Shown: positions 1 through 8,584 of the stretch, in pieces
How positions within the stretch are numbered: the first letter of the stretch is position 1
Layout: each line of letters opens with the position of its first letter
Assembly: GCF_016722785.1 (NCBI RefSeq)
Contig: NZ_JAEQNE010000006.1
Span: forward strand, 168,501 to 232,500
Length of the DNA: 64,000 bases
DNA from: Ramlibacter monticola
GTDB lineage: Bacteria > Pseudomonadota > Gammaproteobacteria > Burkholderiales > Burkholderiaceae_C
Direction of reading: 5' to 3'
Translations under genes and position numbers: made by a program
The notes under the pieces: model-generated
Databases searched by the model: none
The model's input: only the letters and a program-made list of their open reading frames with translations
What the model was told of the DNA's origin: nothing

Positions 1-2156
1 CCGAGGCGCGACGCGGTGTCGCGGTCGACATCGACGAACATCGCCGCCCCGGTGGCGTTGGCGTCGGTGGTGACGTTGGCCAGCCGCGGCTCGCGCTGCA
101 GCCGCTCCACCAGGCGCCGCGCCCACTCGTTCACGGTGCCCGGGTCGGAGCCCTCCAGCGAGAGCCGGTACTGCGTGGGTCCGGTCTCCGATTCGATCGT
201 CAGGTCCTGCACCGGCTGCAGGAACAGGCGCGTGCCCGCGACCTTCTGGCCCCGTTCGCGCAGGCGGTCCATCACCGCCTGCAGGCTTCCGCGGGAGGAC
301 TTGAGGTTCACCAGCATGCGGCCGGTGTGCAGCATGGTGTTGTTGGCCGCGTCGACGCCGACGAAGCTGGAGATCGACTCGACCGCCGGATCCTCCAGCA
401 GCGCGCGGGCGACGTCCTGCTGCAGCGCCGCCATCCGCGGGTACGAAATCGACTGGGCCGCATCCACCCGCACCTGCAGCTGCCCCGTGTCCTGCACCGG
501 GAACAGGCCCTTGGGGATGGCGACGTACAGCAGCACCGTGAAGGCCAGGGTGCCCAGCGCCACCAGCAGCGTCGCCTTCTGGCGCTCCAGCACCCAGCCG
601 AGCGCGACGTCGTAGCGCGCGATCACGCGGTCGAAGCCCCGCTGCAGGCGGCCGCCGAGGCCGCCCTGCGGTTCCCGGTGCGCCTGCAGCCAGCGGCCGG
701 ACATCATCGGCACCAGCGTCAGCGAGACCACCGCGGAGATCAGGATGGTGATCGCCAGCGTCACGGCGAATTCGCGGAACAGGCGCCCGATCACGTCGCC
801 CATGAACAGCAGGGGGATCAGCACCGCGACCAGCGACACCGTCAGGGAGATGATGGTGAAGCCGATCTCGCTCGCGCCCTGCAGCGCGGCCTCCATGGGC
901 TTCACGCCGTCCTCGATGTGGCGCGAGATGTTCTCGATCATCACGATCGCGTCGTCCACCACGAAGCCGGTGGCGATGGTCATCGCCATCAGCGACAGGT
1001 TGTTCAGGCTGTAACCCAGCAGGTACATCGCGCCGCAGGTGCCGATCAGCGAGATCGGCACGGCCAGGCTGGCGATCAGCGTGGCCCGCGGGCTGTGCAG
1101 GAAGGCGAAGATCACCAGCACCACCAGCACCACGGCCAGCACCAGCTCGATCTGCACGTGGTGCACCGAGGCGCGGATGCCGGTCGTGCGGTCCGTCAGC
1201 ACGTCGACCCGGATCGACTCCGGCAGGCCCGCGGTGAGTTCGGGCAGCCGCGCCTTGATCGCGTCCACCGTGGCGATCACGTTGGCGCCGGGCTGCCGCT
1301 GCACGTTGAGGATGATGGCCGGCTGCACGTTGGCCCAGGCGCCCAGCTTGACGTTCTCGGCGCTCTCCACGACCTGCGCGACGTCGCGCAGCCGCACCGG
1401 GGCGCCATTGCGGAACGCCACCACCAGCTCGCCATAGTCCTTGGCGGTGAGCAGCTGGTCGTTGGAGTTGATCGTGTAGGCGCGCGAAGGCCCGTCGATG
1501 CTGCCCTTGGCCGCATTCGCATTGGCCGAGGAGATCGTGCTGCGGATGTTGTCCAGCGTGAGGCTCAGCGAGGCGAGCGCGCGGTTGTCGGCCTGGATGC
1601 GCACGGCCGGCCGCTGGCCGCCGGACAGCGTGACCAGGCCCACCCCGCCGACCTGGCTGATCTTGAGGGCCAGGCGCGTATCGGCGATGTTGCGCACCTC
1701 GGTGAGCGGCAGCGTGGCCGAGGTCAGCGCCAGGGTCAGGACCGGCGCGTCGGCCGGGTTCACTTTCGCGTAGACGGGCGGCGCCGGCAGGTCGGCCGGC
1801 AGCAAAGACGCGCCGGCATTGATCGCGGCCTGCACCTGCTGCTCCGCGACGTCGAGCGCCAGGCCCAGCCCGAACTGCAGCGTGACGATGGAGACGCCCG
1901 CCGCGCTGGTGGAACTCATGCGCGAGAGGCCCGGCATCTGGCCGAACTGGCGCTCCAGCGGCGCCGTGACCGTCTGCGCCATCACCTCCGGGCTGGCGCC
2001 GGGAAACAGCGTCTGCACCTGGATCGTCGGGTAGTCGACCTGCGGCAGCGCCGAGAGCGGCAGGAATCTCAAGCCGACCAGGCCCGCCAGCACGATGGCC
2101 AGCATCAGCAGCGAGGTCGCGACCGGCCGCAGGATGAAGGGGCGCGACGGACTCAT
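1..2156 (-). CDS. mdtB: RND multidrug efflux permease, MdtB/MuxB-like (partial)
   Basis: Inner-membrane permease of a tripartite RND pump that would expel drugs using the proton gradient together with the adaptor encoded just upstream. About 718 codons are visible; the C-terminus lies beyond the left edge. The N-terminus (MSPSRPFILRPVATSLLM) followed by LPLSALPQVDYPTIQV is typical of the MdtB/MuxB branch. The fourth membrane segment carries GFVVDDAIVMIEN, with the paired aspartates of the proton relay. The start ATG (2154-2156) overlaps the adaptor stop as ATGA, so the two are translationally coupled. An MdtC-like partner would be expected further left but is not visible. Confidence 0.93.
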   Translation of the reverse strand, partial: MSPSRPFILRPVATSLLMLAIVLAGLVGLRFLPLSALPQVDYPTIQVQTLFPGASPEVMAQTVTAPLERQFGQMPGLSRMSSTSAAGVSIVTLQFGLGLALDVAEQQVQAAINAGASLLPADLPAPPVYAKVNPADAPVLTLALTSATLPLTEVRNIADTRLALKISQVGGVGLVTLSGGQRPAVRIQADNRALASLSLTLDNIRSTISSANANAAKGSIDGPSRAYTINSNDQLLTAKDYGELVVAFRNGAPVRLRDVAQVVESAENVKLGAWANVQPAIILNVQRQPGANVIATVDAIKARLPELTAGLPESIRVDVLTDRTTGIRASVHHVQIELVLAVVLVVLVIFAFLHSPRATLIASLAVPISLIGTCGAMYLLGYSLNNLSLMAMTIATGFVVDDAIVMIENISRHIEDGVKPMEAALQGASEIGFTIISLTVSLVAVLIPLLFMGDVIGRLFREFAVTLAITILISAVVSLTLVPMMSGRWLQAHREPQGGLGGRLQRGFDRVIARYDVALGWVLERQKATLLVALGTLAFTVLLYVAIPKGLFPVQDTGQLQVRVDAAQSISYPRMAALQQDVARALLEDPAVESISSFVGVDAANNTMLHTGRMLVNLKSSRGSLQAVMDRLRERGQKVAGTRLFLQPVQDLTIESETGPTQYRLSLEGSDPGTVNEWARRLVERLQREPRLANVTTDANATGAAMFVDVDRDTASRL

Positions 2157-3835
2157 TGGGTCGTCTGCGGCCCCGCCGCACCCGCCTCGCGCGCCTCGCG
2201 CCGCTGGCGCCGGCGCTCCTCGCGCTCCTCGGGCGTGAGCTTCTGCCACTCCGCCATGCGGGCGGCACGCTCCTCGGGGCTCATGGACTGGAAGCGGGCG
2301 CTGGCGGCGCCAGGGCCGGAAGCCGCCGCGGTGGCGGAGGCGGCAGCCGCGGGGGAGCCACTTTCGCGCGCCGTGGCCTCGGCCGGGCGCGCCCTCCCCG
2401 ACCCTCGCCCGGCGGGAGAGGGAGGAGCCGCCTCGGCGGCGGACGCGCCGGTGAAGGGTTGCGAGGCCGCGGGTTGCGCGGCCGAGGCGCCGGCGCCCGG
2501 CGGCACGGCCCCGTCGCGCCGGCGGCGGCCACTGGCTGCGCCGCCGCCCTGCCCCGGCGAATCGCCGGGCAGCAGCACGCGCGAGCCGTCGCGCAGCCGG
2601 TCCGCGCCTTCGGTGATCACCCGCTCGCCGAGCTGCAGGCCGCTGAGGATCTGGACCCGCTCGCCGAGCGGCTGCCCGCGCACCACCGGGCGCTGCTTGA
2701 CCGTGCGGTCCTCCTGCAGCACGAACACGTACTCGCCGCTGCCGCCCTGCCGCACCGCCGCCACCGGCACCACCACCGCGTTATTGATCGTGCGCAGCTG
2801 CAGCTGCACGTTGACGAACTGGCTCGGGAACAGCTGCTGCCGCGCGTTGTTGAAGCGGGCCTTGGCCCGCACGGTGCCGGTCTGCGTGTCGATCTGGTTG
2901 TCGAGCGAGGCGAACACGCCCGTGTCCAGCAAGGTGGTGCGGGTGCGGTCCATGGCCCTCACCTCCATGAACGCGCCGGCGTTCTGCGCCAGCCAGGCCG
3001 CATGGTCCTGCGGGACCGCGAACTCGACGTCGATCGGGCTCATCTTGGTGATCAACGCGATGCCGTTGGTGTCGCCGGTGCTCACCTGGTTGCCGACGTC
3101 GACGGTGCGCAGGCCGACGCGTCCCTCGATGGGCGCGACGATGTTCGTGTACGACAGGTTGAGGCGCGCGGTGCCCTCGGCCGCCTTGTCGGCCACCACG
3201 GCCGCTTCGAGCTGGTGGACGGTGGCGCGCTGCGTGTCGACTTCCTGCCGGGCGATCGAGTCCTGCTTCAGCAGCGTCTCGAAGCGCTCCAGCGTGACGC
3301 GCGCGGCGGTGAGCTGGGCCTCGTCGCGCATGCGCTGGCCCACCGCCTGCTGCACTGCCATCTCGTAGCTTCGCGGATCGATGGTGGCGAGCTGCTGGCC
3401 CTTGCGGACGTTCTGGCCTTCCTTGAACAGCACCTGCGTCAGCACGCCGTTGACCTGCGGGCGAACGCGCACCGTGGCCTGCGGCACGACGGTGCCGAGC
3501 GCCTCCAGGTTGACGGGGATGTCGGCGGCCTCGGCCGGGGCCACACCGACCGTCGTCGCCGTCCGGCCGCCAGCTCCGCCGCCGCCGGGGCCCCCCGGCC
3601 CGCCGCCCGCGCCGCCGCGGGCGCCCCCCGGGCCGCTGCGTTGCATCGCGGCGGTCTGCTCCGGACGCGTCAGGTCCCATGCCAGCCACGCCAGTCCGGT
3701 CGCGACCAGCAGCGCGATGACGGTGCCGACCACGGACGCGCGGCGACTCAGCTTGCGGCGCGGCGGCTGGGCCGCCGGGGGCGGCAGGGCACTGTCTTCG
3801 GGGGAGGTCGCCGGAGGCGCGGGCGGTGTGGGCAT
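2153..3835 (-). CDS. mdtA: RND efflux periplasmic adaptor (membrane fusion protein), MdtA-like with long C-terminal tail
   Basis: Adaptor that links the RND permease to an outer-membrane channel. The 560-residue protein has an N-terminal membrane anchor (residues about 35-55), a Gly-rich linker, then the usual barrel-sandwich/hairpin/beta-barrel layout (VRPQVNGVLTQVLFKEGQ; YTNIVAPIEGRVGLR). MdtA proteins are usually near 400 residues; here about 130 extra residues follow the core, rich in Ala/Pro/Ser and ending in a charged helix (MSPEERAARMAEWQKLTPEE). Part of this tail is encoded by a palindrome of a dispersed-repeat type (about 2392-2425). A purine-rich AAGGA lies 5 bases before the ATG. 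The gene overlaps the permease by 4 bases. Confidence 0.92.
   Translation of the reverse strand: MPTPPAPPATSPEDSALPPPAAQPPRRKLSRRASVVGTVIALLVATGLAWLAWDLTRPEQTAAMQRSGPGGARGGAGGGPGGPGGGGAGGRTATTVGVAPAEAADIPVNLEALGTVVPQATVRVRPQVNGVLTQVLFKEGQNVRKGQQLATIDPRSYEMAVQQAVGQRMRDEAQLTAARVTLERFETLLKQDSIARQEVDTQRATVHQLEAAVVADKAAEGTARLNLSYTNIVAPIEGRVGLRTVDVGNQVSTGDTNGIALITKMSPIDVEFAVPQDHAAWLAQNAGAFMEVRAMDRTRTTLLDTGVFASLDNQIDTQTGTVRAKARFNNARQQLFPSQFVNVQLQLRTINNAVVVPVAAVRQGGSGEYVFVLQEDRTVKQRPVVRGQPLGERVQILSGLQLGERVITEGADRLRDGSRVLLPGDSPGQGGGAASGRRRRDGAVPPGAGASAAQPAASQPFTGASAAEAAPPSPAGRGSGRARPAEATARESGSPAAAASATAAASGPGAASARFQSMSPEERAARMAEWQKLTPEEREERRRQRREAREAGAAGPQTTQ
2392..2425. repeat. Intergenic-type palindrome embedded in the mdtA tail
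   Basis: A C-rich arm, a short GCCCGGC turn and a GGGAGAGGG arm form a hairpin of the kind normally scattered between genes in beta- and gammaproteobacteria. Here it is read through in frame and encodes the PSPAGRGSG stretch of the adaptor tail. The pattern is seen directly; its origin as an inserted repeat is inferred. Confidence 0.5.
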
Positions 3836-4059
3836 CGGAGTCCTTGTAGTTCTGGCGCGAGAAGGGCAAGTTCAGCAGGCGCTGAGGTTGCCCCCACATG
3901 GCTCAACGGACCGACAGTGACGGTCGCAAGCACGTGTAGGCGGGATTCTGCTGTGCTTTGCCCCTCGCTCGTGGCAAAAGCATGCGTGCCGAGCGTAACC
4001 CAGGCGTGTGATTTTTGTTGCGCGCGCGTGAAGTTTGTCGCGTGCGCGAACCTGTGTGG

Positions 4060-4710
4060 CTAGACGTCGCCGGAAGCGATGTAGACGCCGCCGAAGCCGG
4101 GCGTGCGCACCCGCACGTCGCGCAGGCGGGCAGCGAGCAGGCGCCAGGGCTGGTCCAGTCCGGCGAGGCAGGTGACCGAGTACAGCGCCGCGCCCAGCAC
4201 GAACATGTTCACCGGCACGCACCAGGCCGGCGCCCACTGCAGGCCCACGGCCACCACCCGCGCGCCCGGCTTCAGGTGGGCGAGGATGTGGTCGAGCGCC
4301 GCTTCGTCCTGCAGCACGTCGTGCGTGAAATGGAACAGCGCGGCATCCGCCAGGCCCTCCAGCGGCGCCTGCGCGGCGGTAGCCTCCAGCAGTTCGATGC
4401 CGTTCCAGCGGCGGCCCTGGATGCGCCGGCGGGCCTGCGCCAGCATCTCCGGCGAGGGTTCGATGCCGACGATGCGGCCGGCAGCTCCGACGCCTTGCCG
4501 CAGGCCCTCGAAGCTGAGGCCGGTGCCGCAGCCCACGTCGAGCACGGTGGCGCCCCGCTGCAGTTCGAGCGCCGCGATCGCGTCGCGGCGCACCGGCTCG
4601 AAGGGCATCAGCTCGAGGTCGTAGTGCCCGGCGCGCCGGCTGTACTGAACCCGCGCGAGGGATGGATCCGGCATCCGGCCGGGGCCGGTGGGAAGCGGCA
4701 TGGCGCCCAT
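4060..4710 (-). CDS. Class I SAM-dependent methyltransferase
   Basis: 216-residue cytosolic protein with a Rossmann-type methyltransferase core. Motif I is VLDVGCGTG near residue 55, followed by an acidic IVGIEPSPEML segment and a later LKPGARVVAVG strand. The C-terminal part (WAPAWCVPVNMFVLGAALY) is hydrophobic and may sit at a membrane or bind a lipophilic substrate. It is related to UbiE/class I small-molecule methyltransferases, but the substrate cannot be named. It lies 7 bases downstream of the stress-protein gene and is probably cotranscribed with it. The first ATG was kept; an internal Met at residue 4 is also possible. Confidence 0.85.
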   Translation of the reverse strand: MGAMPLPTGPGRMPDPSLARVQYSRRAGHYDLELMPFEPVRRDAIAALELQRGATVLDVGCGTGLSFEGLRQGVGAAGRIVGIEPSPEMLAQARRRIQGRRWNGIELLEATAAQAPLEGLADAALFHFTHDVLQDEAALDHILAHLKPGARVVAVGLQWAPAWCVPVNMFVLGAALYSVTCLAGLDQPWRLLAARLRDVRVRTPGFGGVYIASGDV

Positions 4711-4717
4711 GCTTCGG

Positions 4718-5155
4718 CTAGTGGATGATGACGACGAGCACGCTGCAGGGGGCGTGCTCGATCAGCGCCCCGGAGATCGAGCCGCGCCACCAGCGGGCGG
4801 CCCAGCTGTCCAGGTGCTTGTGGCCGACCACGATCAGGTCGGCCGCGATGCGCCGCGCGTACTTGCAGATCTCGTCGATCGCTTCGCCCGTCACGACTTC
4901 GCCGCGCGCCGTGAAGCCGGCCTCGCCGAGGCGCCGCAGGCCGTCGTCGAGGACACCGCGGTACTTCCTCTTCTCCCGTTCCTCGAGTTCGACGTCGTAC
5001 ACGCCGCCTTCCAGGCCGACGAAGCTCATCGCGGAGGGCATCACGGCCACCAGGTGCAGTTCCGAATTCGACCACTGCGCCAGTTCGCGGATGTCCAGCA
5101 GTGCCTTCTGGCCCGCGTCCGAGCCGTCGTATGCGAGCAGGATCTTCTTGTACAT
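4718..5155 (-). CDS. Universal stress protein, UspA family
   Basis: 145-residue single-domain Usp protein beginning MYKKILLAYDGSDAGQKAL. This ATG is preferred over the longer upstream frame because the Usp fold begins exactly at KKILLAYDGS. The C-terminal end (LIEHAPCSVLVVIIH) matches the family. The ATP-binding loop is atypical: GHKHLDSW follows the VVG strand in place of the usual G-x2-G, although GS is present 13 residues later, so nucleotide binding is uncertain. Likely cotranscribed with the methyltransferase downstream. Confidence 0.9.
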   Translation of the reverse strand: MYKKILLAYDGSDAGQKALLDIRELAQWSNSELHLVAVMPSAMSFVGLEGGVYDVELEEREKRKYRGVLDDGLRRLGEAGFTARGEVVTGEAIDEICKYARRIAADLIVVGHKHLDSWAARWWRGSISGALIEHAPCSVLVVIIH

Positions 5156-5275
5156 GTTGCAACGCCCCAGGGACGCCGCGGCCCCGTGCCCCGGCTGACC
5201 AAGTATGGACCGCAACGTCCGGATTGGGTACCCCGCGTTTTTACCGCCTCGGCCCTGGACCCTGCTCCAGATCAA

Positions 5276-6730
5276 TCAGCAGGCAATCAGTCCGGCCAGA
5301 GCGCCGGTGGCGAAATGCGACTCGATGACATCGGCGAGCCGGTCGAACACGGAATCGAGCGTCGGTGCGGCGGCGCCGAACAGCGCCTGCAGCACGCCGG
5401 CGTCCTCGAACAGGCCATGCAGGTAGATGCCCAGCACGTTGCCCTGCTCGTTGGTCCAGCCCAGTCCATGCGGCAGCGCGATGCGCCCCGGCGCCATCCC
5501 CGCATGCTGCGCCGTCTGGCCGGTGTGGATCTCGTAGCCCTGCACCTGCAGGCCGGACAGCGCGGACCAGGGGCCGGCCAGCGCCTCGAACCGCACGCCC
5601 GTGCGGCGCACCGTCTTGCTCTCCGCGAACTGCGTGACCAGCGGCAGCAGCCCGAGCCCGGGCGCGTTGCCGGCGATGTCGGCCGGATCGACGAGGGCCT
5701 CGCCCAGCACCTGCAGGCCGCCGCAGATGCCCAGCACCGGCCGGCCGGCGTTGGCGTGGTCGACGATGGCGCGCGCGAGGCCCTGCGCGCGCAGCCATTG
5801 CAGGTCGGCGACCGTGTTCTTGGAGCCGGGCAGGACCACCCAGTCGGCATCGGCCAGTTCGGCCGGCGTGCGCACCCAGCGCAGGCGCACGCCGGGGATG
5901 TTCTTCAGCGGCTGGAACTCGTCGAGGTTGCTGATGCGCGGCCAGGCGATCACCGCAATGCGCAGGCGCACCTCGCCGGCGGCCGCGGCGCGGTCGTCGA
6001 ACACGCCGTCCTCCTCCGGCAGGCCGTGCTGCCACACCATCGGCAGCGTGGCCACCGTGGGCACGCCGGTGAGCCCTTCGAGCTGCGCCGGCCCGGGCTC
6101 CAGCAGCGCCGGGTCGCCGCGGAAGCGATTGAGCACGAAGCCGCGCAGCAGCGCCCGGTGTTCCGGTGCCAGCAGGGCCCAGGTGCCGTACAGGTGCGCG
6201 AAGGCGCCGCCGCGGTCGATGTCGGTGACCAGCAGGCAGGCGGCCCGGGCATGCGCGGCGACGCGCAGGTTGACGATGTCGCTGTCCTGCAGGTTGATCT
6301 CCGCCGGCGAGCCGGCGCCCTCGATCACGACGACATCGTTTTCCGCGCGCAGGGCGTCGAGCGCGTCGCGCACCGGCGGCCACAGCAGCGGGGCCCGTTG
6401 ACGCCAGGGCAGCGCGGTGAGCTGAGGGTGGACTTGCCCGAGCAGCACCAGCTGGCTGTGGTCGTCGCGCTCGGGCTTCAGCAGCACCGGGTTCATGCGC
6501 ACCTCGGGCGCCGCGCGCGCGGCCAGCGCCTGGAAGTACTGCGCGCAGCCGATCTCGCCGAGCGCGCCGTCCGCCGCCGCCACCACGCGCGCGTTGTTGC
6601 TCATGTTCTGCGCCTTGAAGGGCGCGACGCGCAGGCCTTGCCGCGCATACCAGCGGCACAGCGCGGTGGCCAGCCAGCTCTTGCCGGCGCCGCTGCTGGT
6701 CCCCAGCACCATCACGCAACGCGCAGTCAT
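5276..6730 (-). CDS. cobQ: Cobyric acid synthase (CobQ/CbiP)
   Basis: Glutamine-dependent amidation of four side-chain carboxylates of adenosyl-cobyrinate a,c-diamide to give adenosylcobyric acid. The 484-residue length matches the family. The N-terminal ATPase domain has the P-loop-like GTSSGAGKS (residues 10-18) and AQNMSNNARV; the C-terminal glutaminase domain has the nucleophile Cys336 in GICGGLQVLGE and a His in IYLHGLF. The ATG at 6730 is preceded by GGAGG with good spacing, so the longer upstream frame is rejected. Last gene of the cobalamin operon. Adenosylcobyrinate itself must come from genes outside the window, or CobQ may act on salvaged precursors. Confidence 0.96.
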   Translation of the reverse strand: MTARCVMVLGTSSGAGKSWLATALCRWYARQGLRVAPFKAQNMSNNARVVAAADGALGEIGCAQYFQALAARAAPEVRMNPVLLKPERDDHSQLVLLGQVHPQLTALPWRQRAPLLWPPVRDALDALRAENDVVVIEGAGSPAEINLQDSDIVNLRVAAHARAACLLVTDIDRGGAFAHLYGTWALLAPEHRALLRGFVLNRFRGDPALLEPGPAQLEGLTGVPTVATLPMVWQHGLPEEDGVFDDRAAAAGEVRLRIAVIAWPRISNLDEFQPLKNIPGVRLRWVRTPAELADADWVVLPGSKNTVADLQWLRAQGLARAIVDHANAGRPVLGICGGLQVLGEALVDPADIAGNAPGLGLLPLVTQFAESKTVRRTGVRFEALAGPWSALSGLQVQGYEIHTGQTAQHAGMAPGRIALPHGLGWTNEQGNVLGIYLHGLFEDAGVLQALFGAAAPTLDSVFDRLADVIESHFATGALAGLIAC

Positions 6731-6774
6731 GGGAGAACCTCCCCCAGGCTTGTCCGCTTCGCGGCCTTCTCCTC

Positions 6775-6796
6775 CCCCCTCCGCCAGCGGAGGGGG
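6775..6796. repeat. Perfect short palindrome between btuD and cobQ
   Basis: CCCCCTCCGC and GCGGAGGGGG form a perfect 10-bp stem around a CA loop, in the 94-bp spacer between btuD and cobQ. It resembles dispersed intergenic palindromes in these genomes and could stabilise or punctuate the operon transcript. No T-run follows, so it is not called a terminator. Confidence 0.6.
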
Positions 6797-6824
6797 CCCG
6801 CGCCTTCGGGCGGCCGTGCGGCGC

Positions 6825-7598
6825 TCACCGCTCCTCCACCGGCAGGGCGACCCAGCGGCCGGCGACCGCATGCACCTGCAGGCGGTGCGCGAACACCGAC
6901 TCCAGCGCGCGATGCGTGGCCGGATCGCCGGCAGGGCCATGGTGCGCCACCCGCCCGTCCTGCAGCAAGACGAGGTCGTCGGCCTGCAGGGCCAGCCCGA
7001 TCTCGTGCAGCACGCTCACGGCGGTGCCGCCGCGCGCCACGTGGCGGCGCACGATCGCCAGCCAGTCGGCCTGGTGCGGCGGGTCGAGGTGCGCCAGCGG
7101 CTCGTCCATCAGCAGGACGGGCGCCTGCACCGCCAGCGCCCGCGCCAGCAGCACGCGCTGGCGTTCGCCACCCGACAGGCTGCCCAGCGGGCGGGTGCGC
7201 CAGTCCCAGCACTGCGTTTCCTCCATCGCGGCGCGCACCGCGGCGTGGTCGGCGCCGCTCGCGCCGCCCAGCCAGTCCTGGTGCGGCAGACGGCCGAGCA
7301 TCACCACGTCCTGCGCCAGCAGGTCCTCGGCGCCTGCCTCGGCCTGCCCCAGCCACGCGAGCGCGCGGGCCCGCTCGCGCACCGGCCATTGCGGGGCCGG
7401 CCGGCCGAGGAGTTCGACCTGCCCCTGCGCCGGCAGCAGTTGCGCCAGGGCCTTCAGCAAGGTCGTCTTGCCGGCGCCGTTGGGGCCGGCCAGCGCGGTC
7501 CAGCGGCCCGCCGGCAGCGCGAGCTCGAGGCCGTGCAGCACCTCGCGCTCGCCGAGCCGCACGCACAGTCCGCTGCAACGCAAGGCAGCCACGTTCAT
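6825..7598 (-). CDS. btuD: Vitamin B12 ABC transporter ATPase (BtuD-like)
   Basis: 257-residue ATPase that drives B12 or corrinoid uptake through BtuC. Walker A is GPNGAGKTT (residues 38-46), the ABC signature is LSGGERQR, and Walker B is VLLMDEPLAHLD, followed by the H-loop (VLHEIG). It starts at the ATG overlapping the btuC stop (ATGA). Family and operon context support cobalamin rather than iron-siderophore transport; the ATPases of both groups look alike, so the specificity rests on its neighbours. Confidence 0.93.
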   Translation of the reverse strand: MNVAALRCSGLCVRLGEREVLHGLELALPAGRWTALAGPNGAGKTTLLKALAQLLPAQGQVELLGRPAPQWPVRERARALAWLGQAEAGAEDLLAQDVVMLGRLPHQDWLGGASGADHAAVRAAMEETQCWDWRTRPLGSLSGGERQRVLLARALAVQAPVLLMDEPLAHLDPPHQADWLAIVRRHVARGGTAVSVLHEIGLALQADDLVLLQDGRVAHHGPAGDPATHRALESVFAHRLQVHAVAGRWVALPVEER

Positions 7599-8584
7599 TG
7601 AGGCCTCCGCTGCATCAGGGCGAGGAGGTAGCCCCCCCCGAGCACGGCGGTCACCACGCCCACCGGCAGTTCGCGCGGCGCCAGCAGCCAGCGCGCCAGC
7701 ACGTCCGCGGCCAGCAGCAGCGTGCCGCCGGCCAGGCCGGACAGGGGCAGCAGCCAGCGGTGCGTGGGCTTGGCGAGCGCGCGCACGAGGTGCGGGGCCA
7801 TCAGGCCGATGAAGGCGACCAGGCCCACGTGCGCCACCGCGGCGCCGGTTCCGAGGGCGATCACGCCGACCAGGCCCAGCCGCGCGCGGGCCAGCGGCAC
7901 GCCGAGGCTGGAGGCCGTCGTCTCGCCGAGCGCCAGGGCGTCCAGTGCCCGCCCCCACGCCAGCGCCACCGCGCCGCACGCGAGCAGCACCAGCGCCAGC
8001 ACGCCGACGCTGGCCCACCCGAGGTAGCCCGTGGTGCCGAGCAGGAAGGACTGCATGCTGCGCAGCAGCTCGGGCACGAGGAAGATCACCAGCGAGGCCA
8101 GGGCGCCGAACACCATGCCGACGATCACGCCGGCGAGCAGCAGCCGCAGGGTTTGCTGCACGCCCCGCGCGAGCGCCAGGGTCAGCATCACGGCGCAGAC
8201 CGCGCCGGCGAAGGCCGCGCCCGTCATGCCGAACGACATGGCCCAGGCCGCCGTGGCGAGGGGCGCGGCCCCCAGCAGCGCCAGCAGCAGGGCCACGCCC
8301 AGCGCGGCGCCGGTGGAGCTTCCGAGCAGGTAGGGATCCGCCAGCGGGTTGCGGAACAGGCCCTGCGCCACCGCGCCGGACAGGCCCAGCAGCGCACCCG
8401 CGAGCCAGGCGCCCAGGGTACGCGGCAGGCGGATCTCCCACAGGATCGTGAGGCCGGCGCCGCTCTGGTCGAGCAGGGGCTCCCAGCCCATGCTGCCGAC
8501 GGCGATGCCCACCACCAGGAGACCCGCGCTGGCGGCCGCCAGCCCCACTGCCAGCGCGCCCGGCGCGCGCTGCGCCTCGCTCAT
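7595..8584 (-). CDS. btuC: Vitamin B12 ABC transporter permease (BtuC-like, FecCD family)
   Basis: 329-residue integral membrane protein with about ten hydrophobic segments. It carries the FecCD-family stretches LPRTLGAWLAGALLGLSGA, NPLADPYLLGSSTGAALG and HVGLVAFIGLMAPHLVR. It forms the translocation path for B12 delivered by the adjacent BtuF. The ATG overlaps the btuF stop by 4 bases and its own stop overlaps btuD by 4 bases, so the transporter is a fully coupled btuFCD cassette inside the larger operon. Confidence 0.94.
   Translation of the reverse strand: MSEAQRAPGALAVGLAAASAGLLVVGIAVGSMGWEPLLDQSGAGLTILWEIRLPRTLGAWLAGALLGLSGAVAQGLFRNPLADPYLLGSSTGAALGVALLLALLGAAPLATAAWAMSFGMTGAAFAGAVCAVMLTLALARGVQQTLRLLLAGVIVGMVFGALASLVIFLVPELLRSMQSFLLGTTGYLGWASVGVLALVLLACGAVALAWGRALDALALGETTASSLGVPLARARLGLVGVIALGTGAAVAHVGLVAFIGLMAPHLVRALAKPTHRWLLPLSGLAGGTLLLAADVLARWLLAPRELPVGVVTAVLGGGYLLALMQRRPQ

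Noticed and set aside
327..3368. A 1013-codon plus-strand frame
   Set aside because: Antisense to the RND permease and adaptor genes, which have clear motifs on the minus strand.
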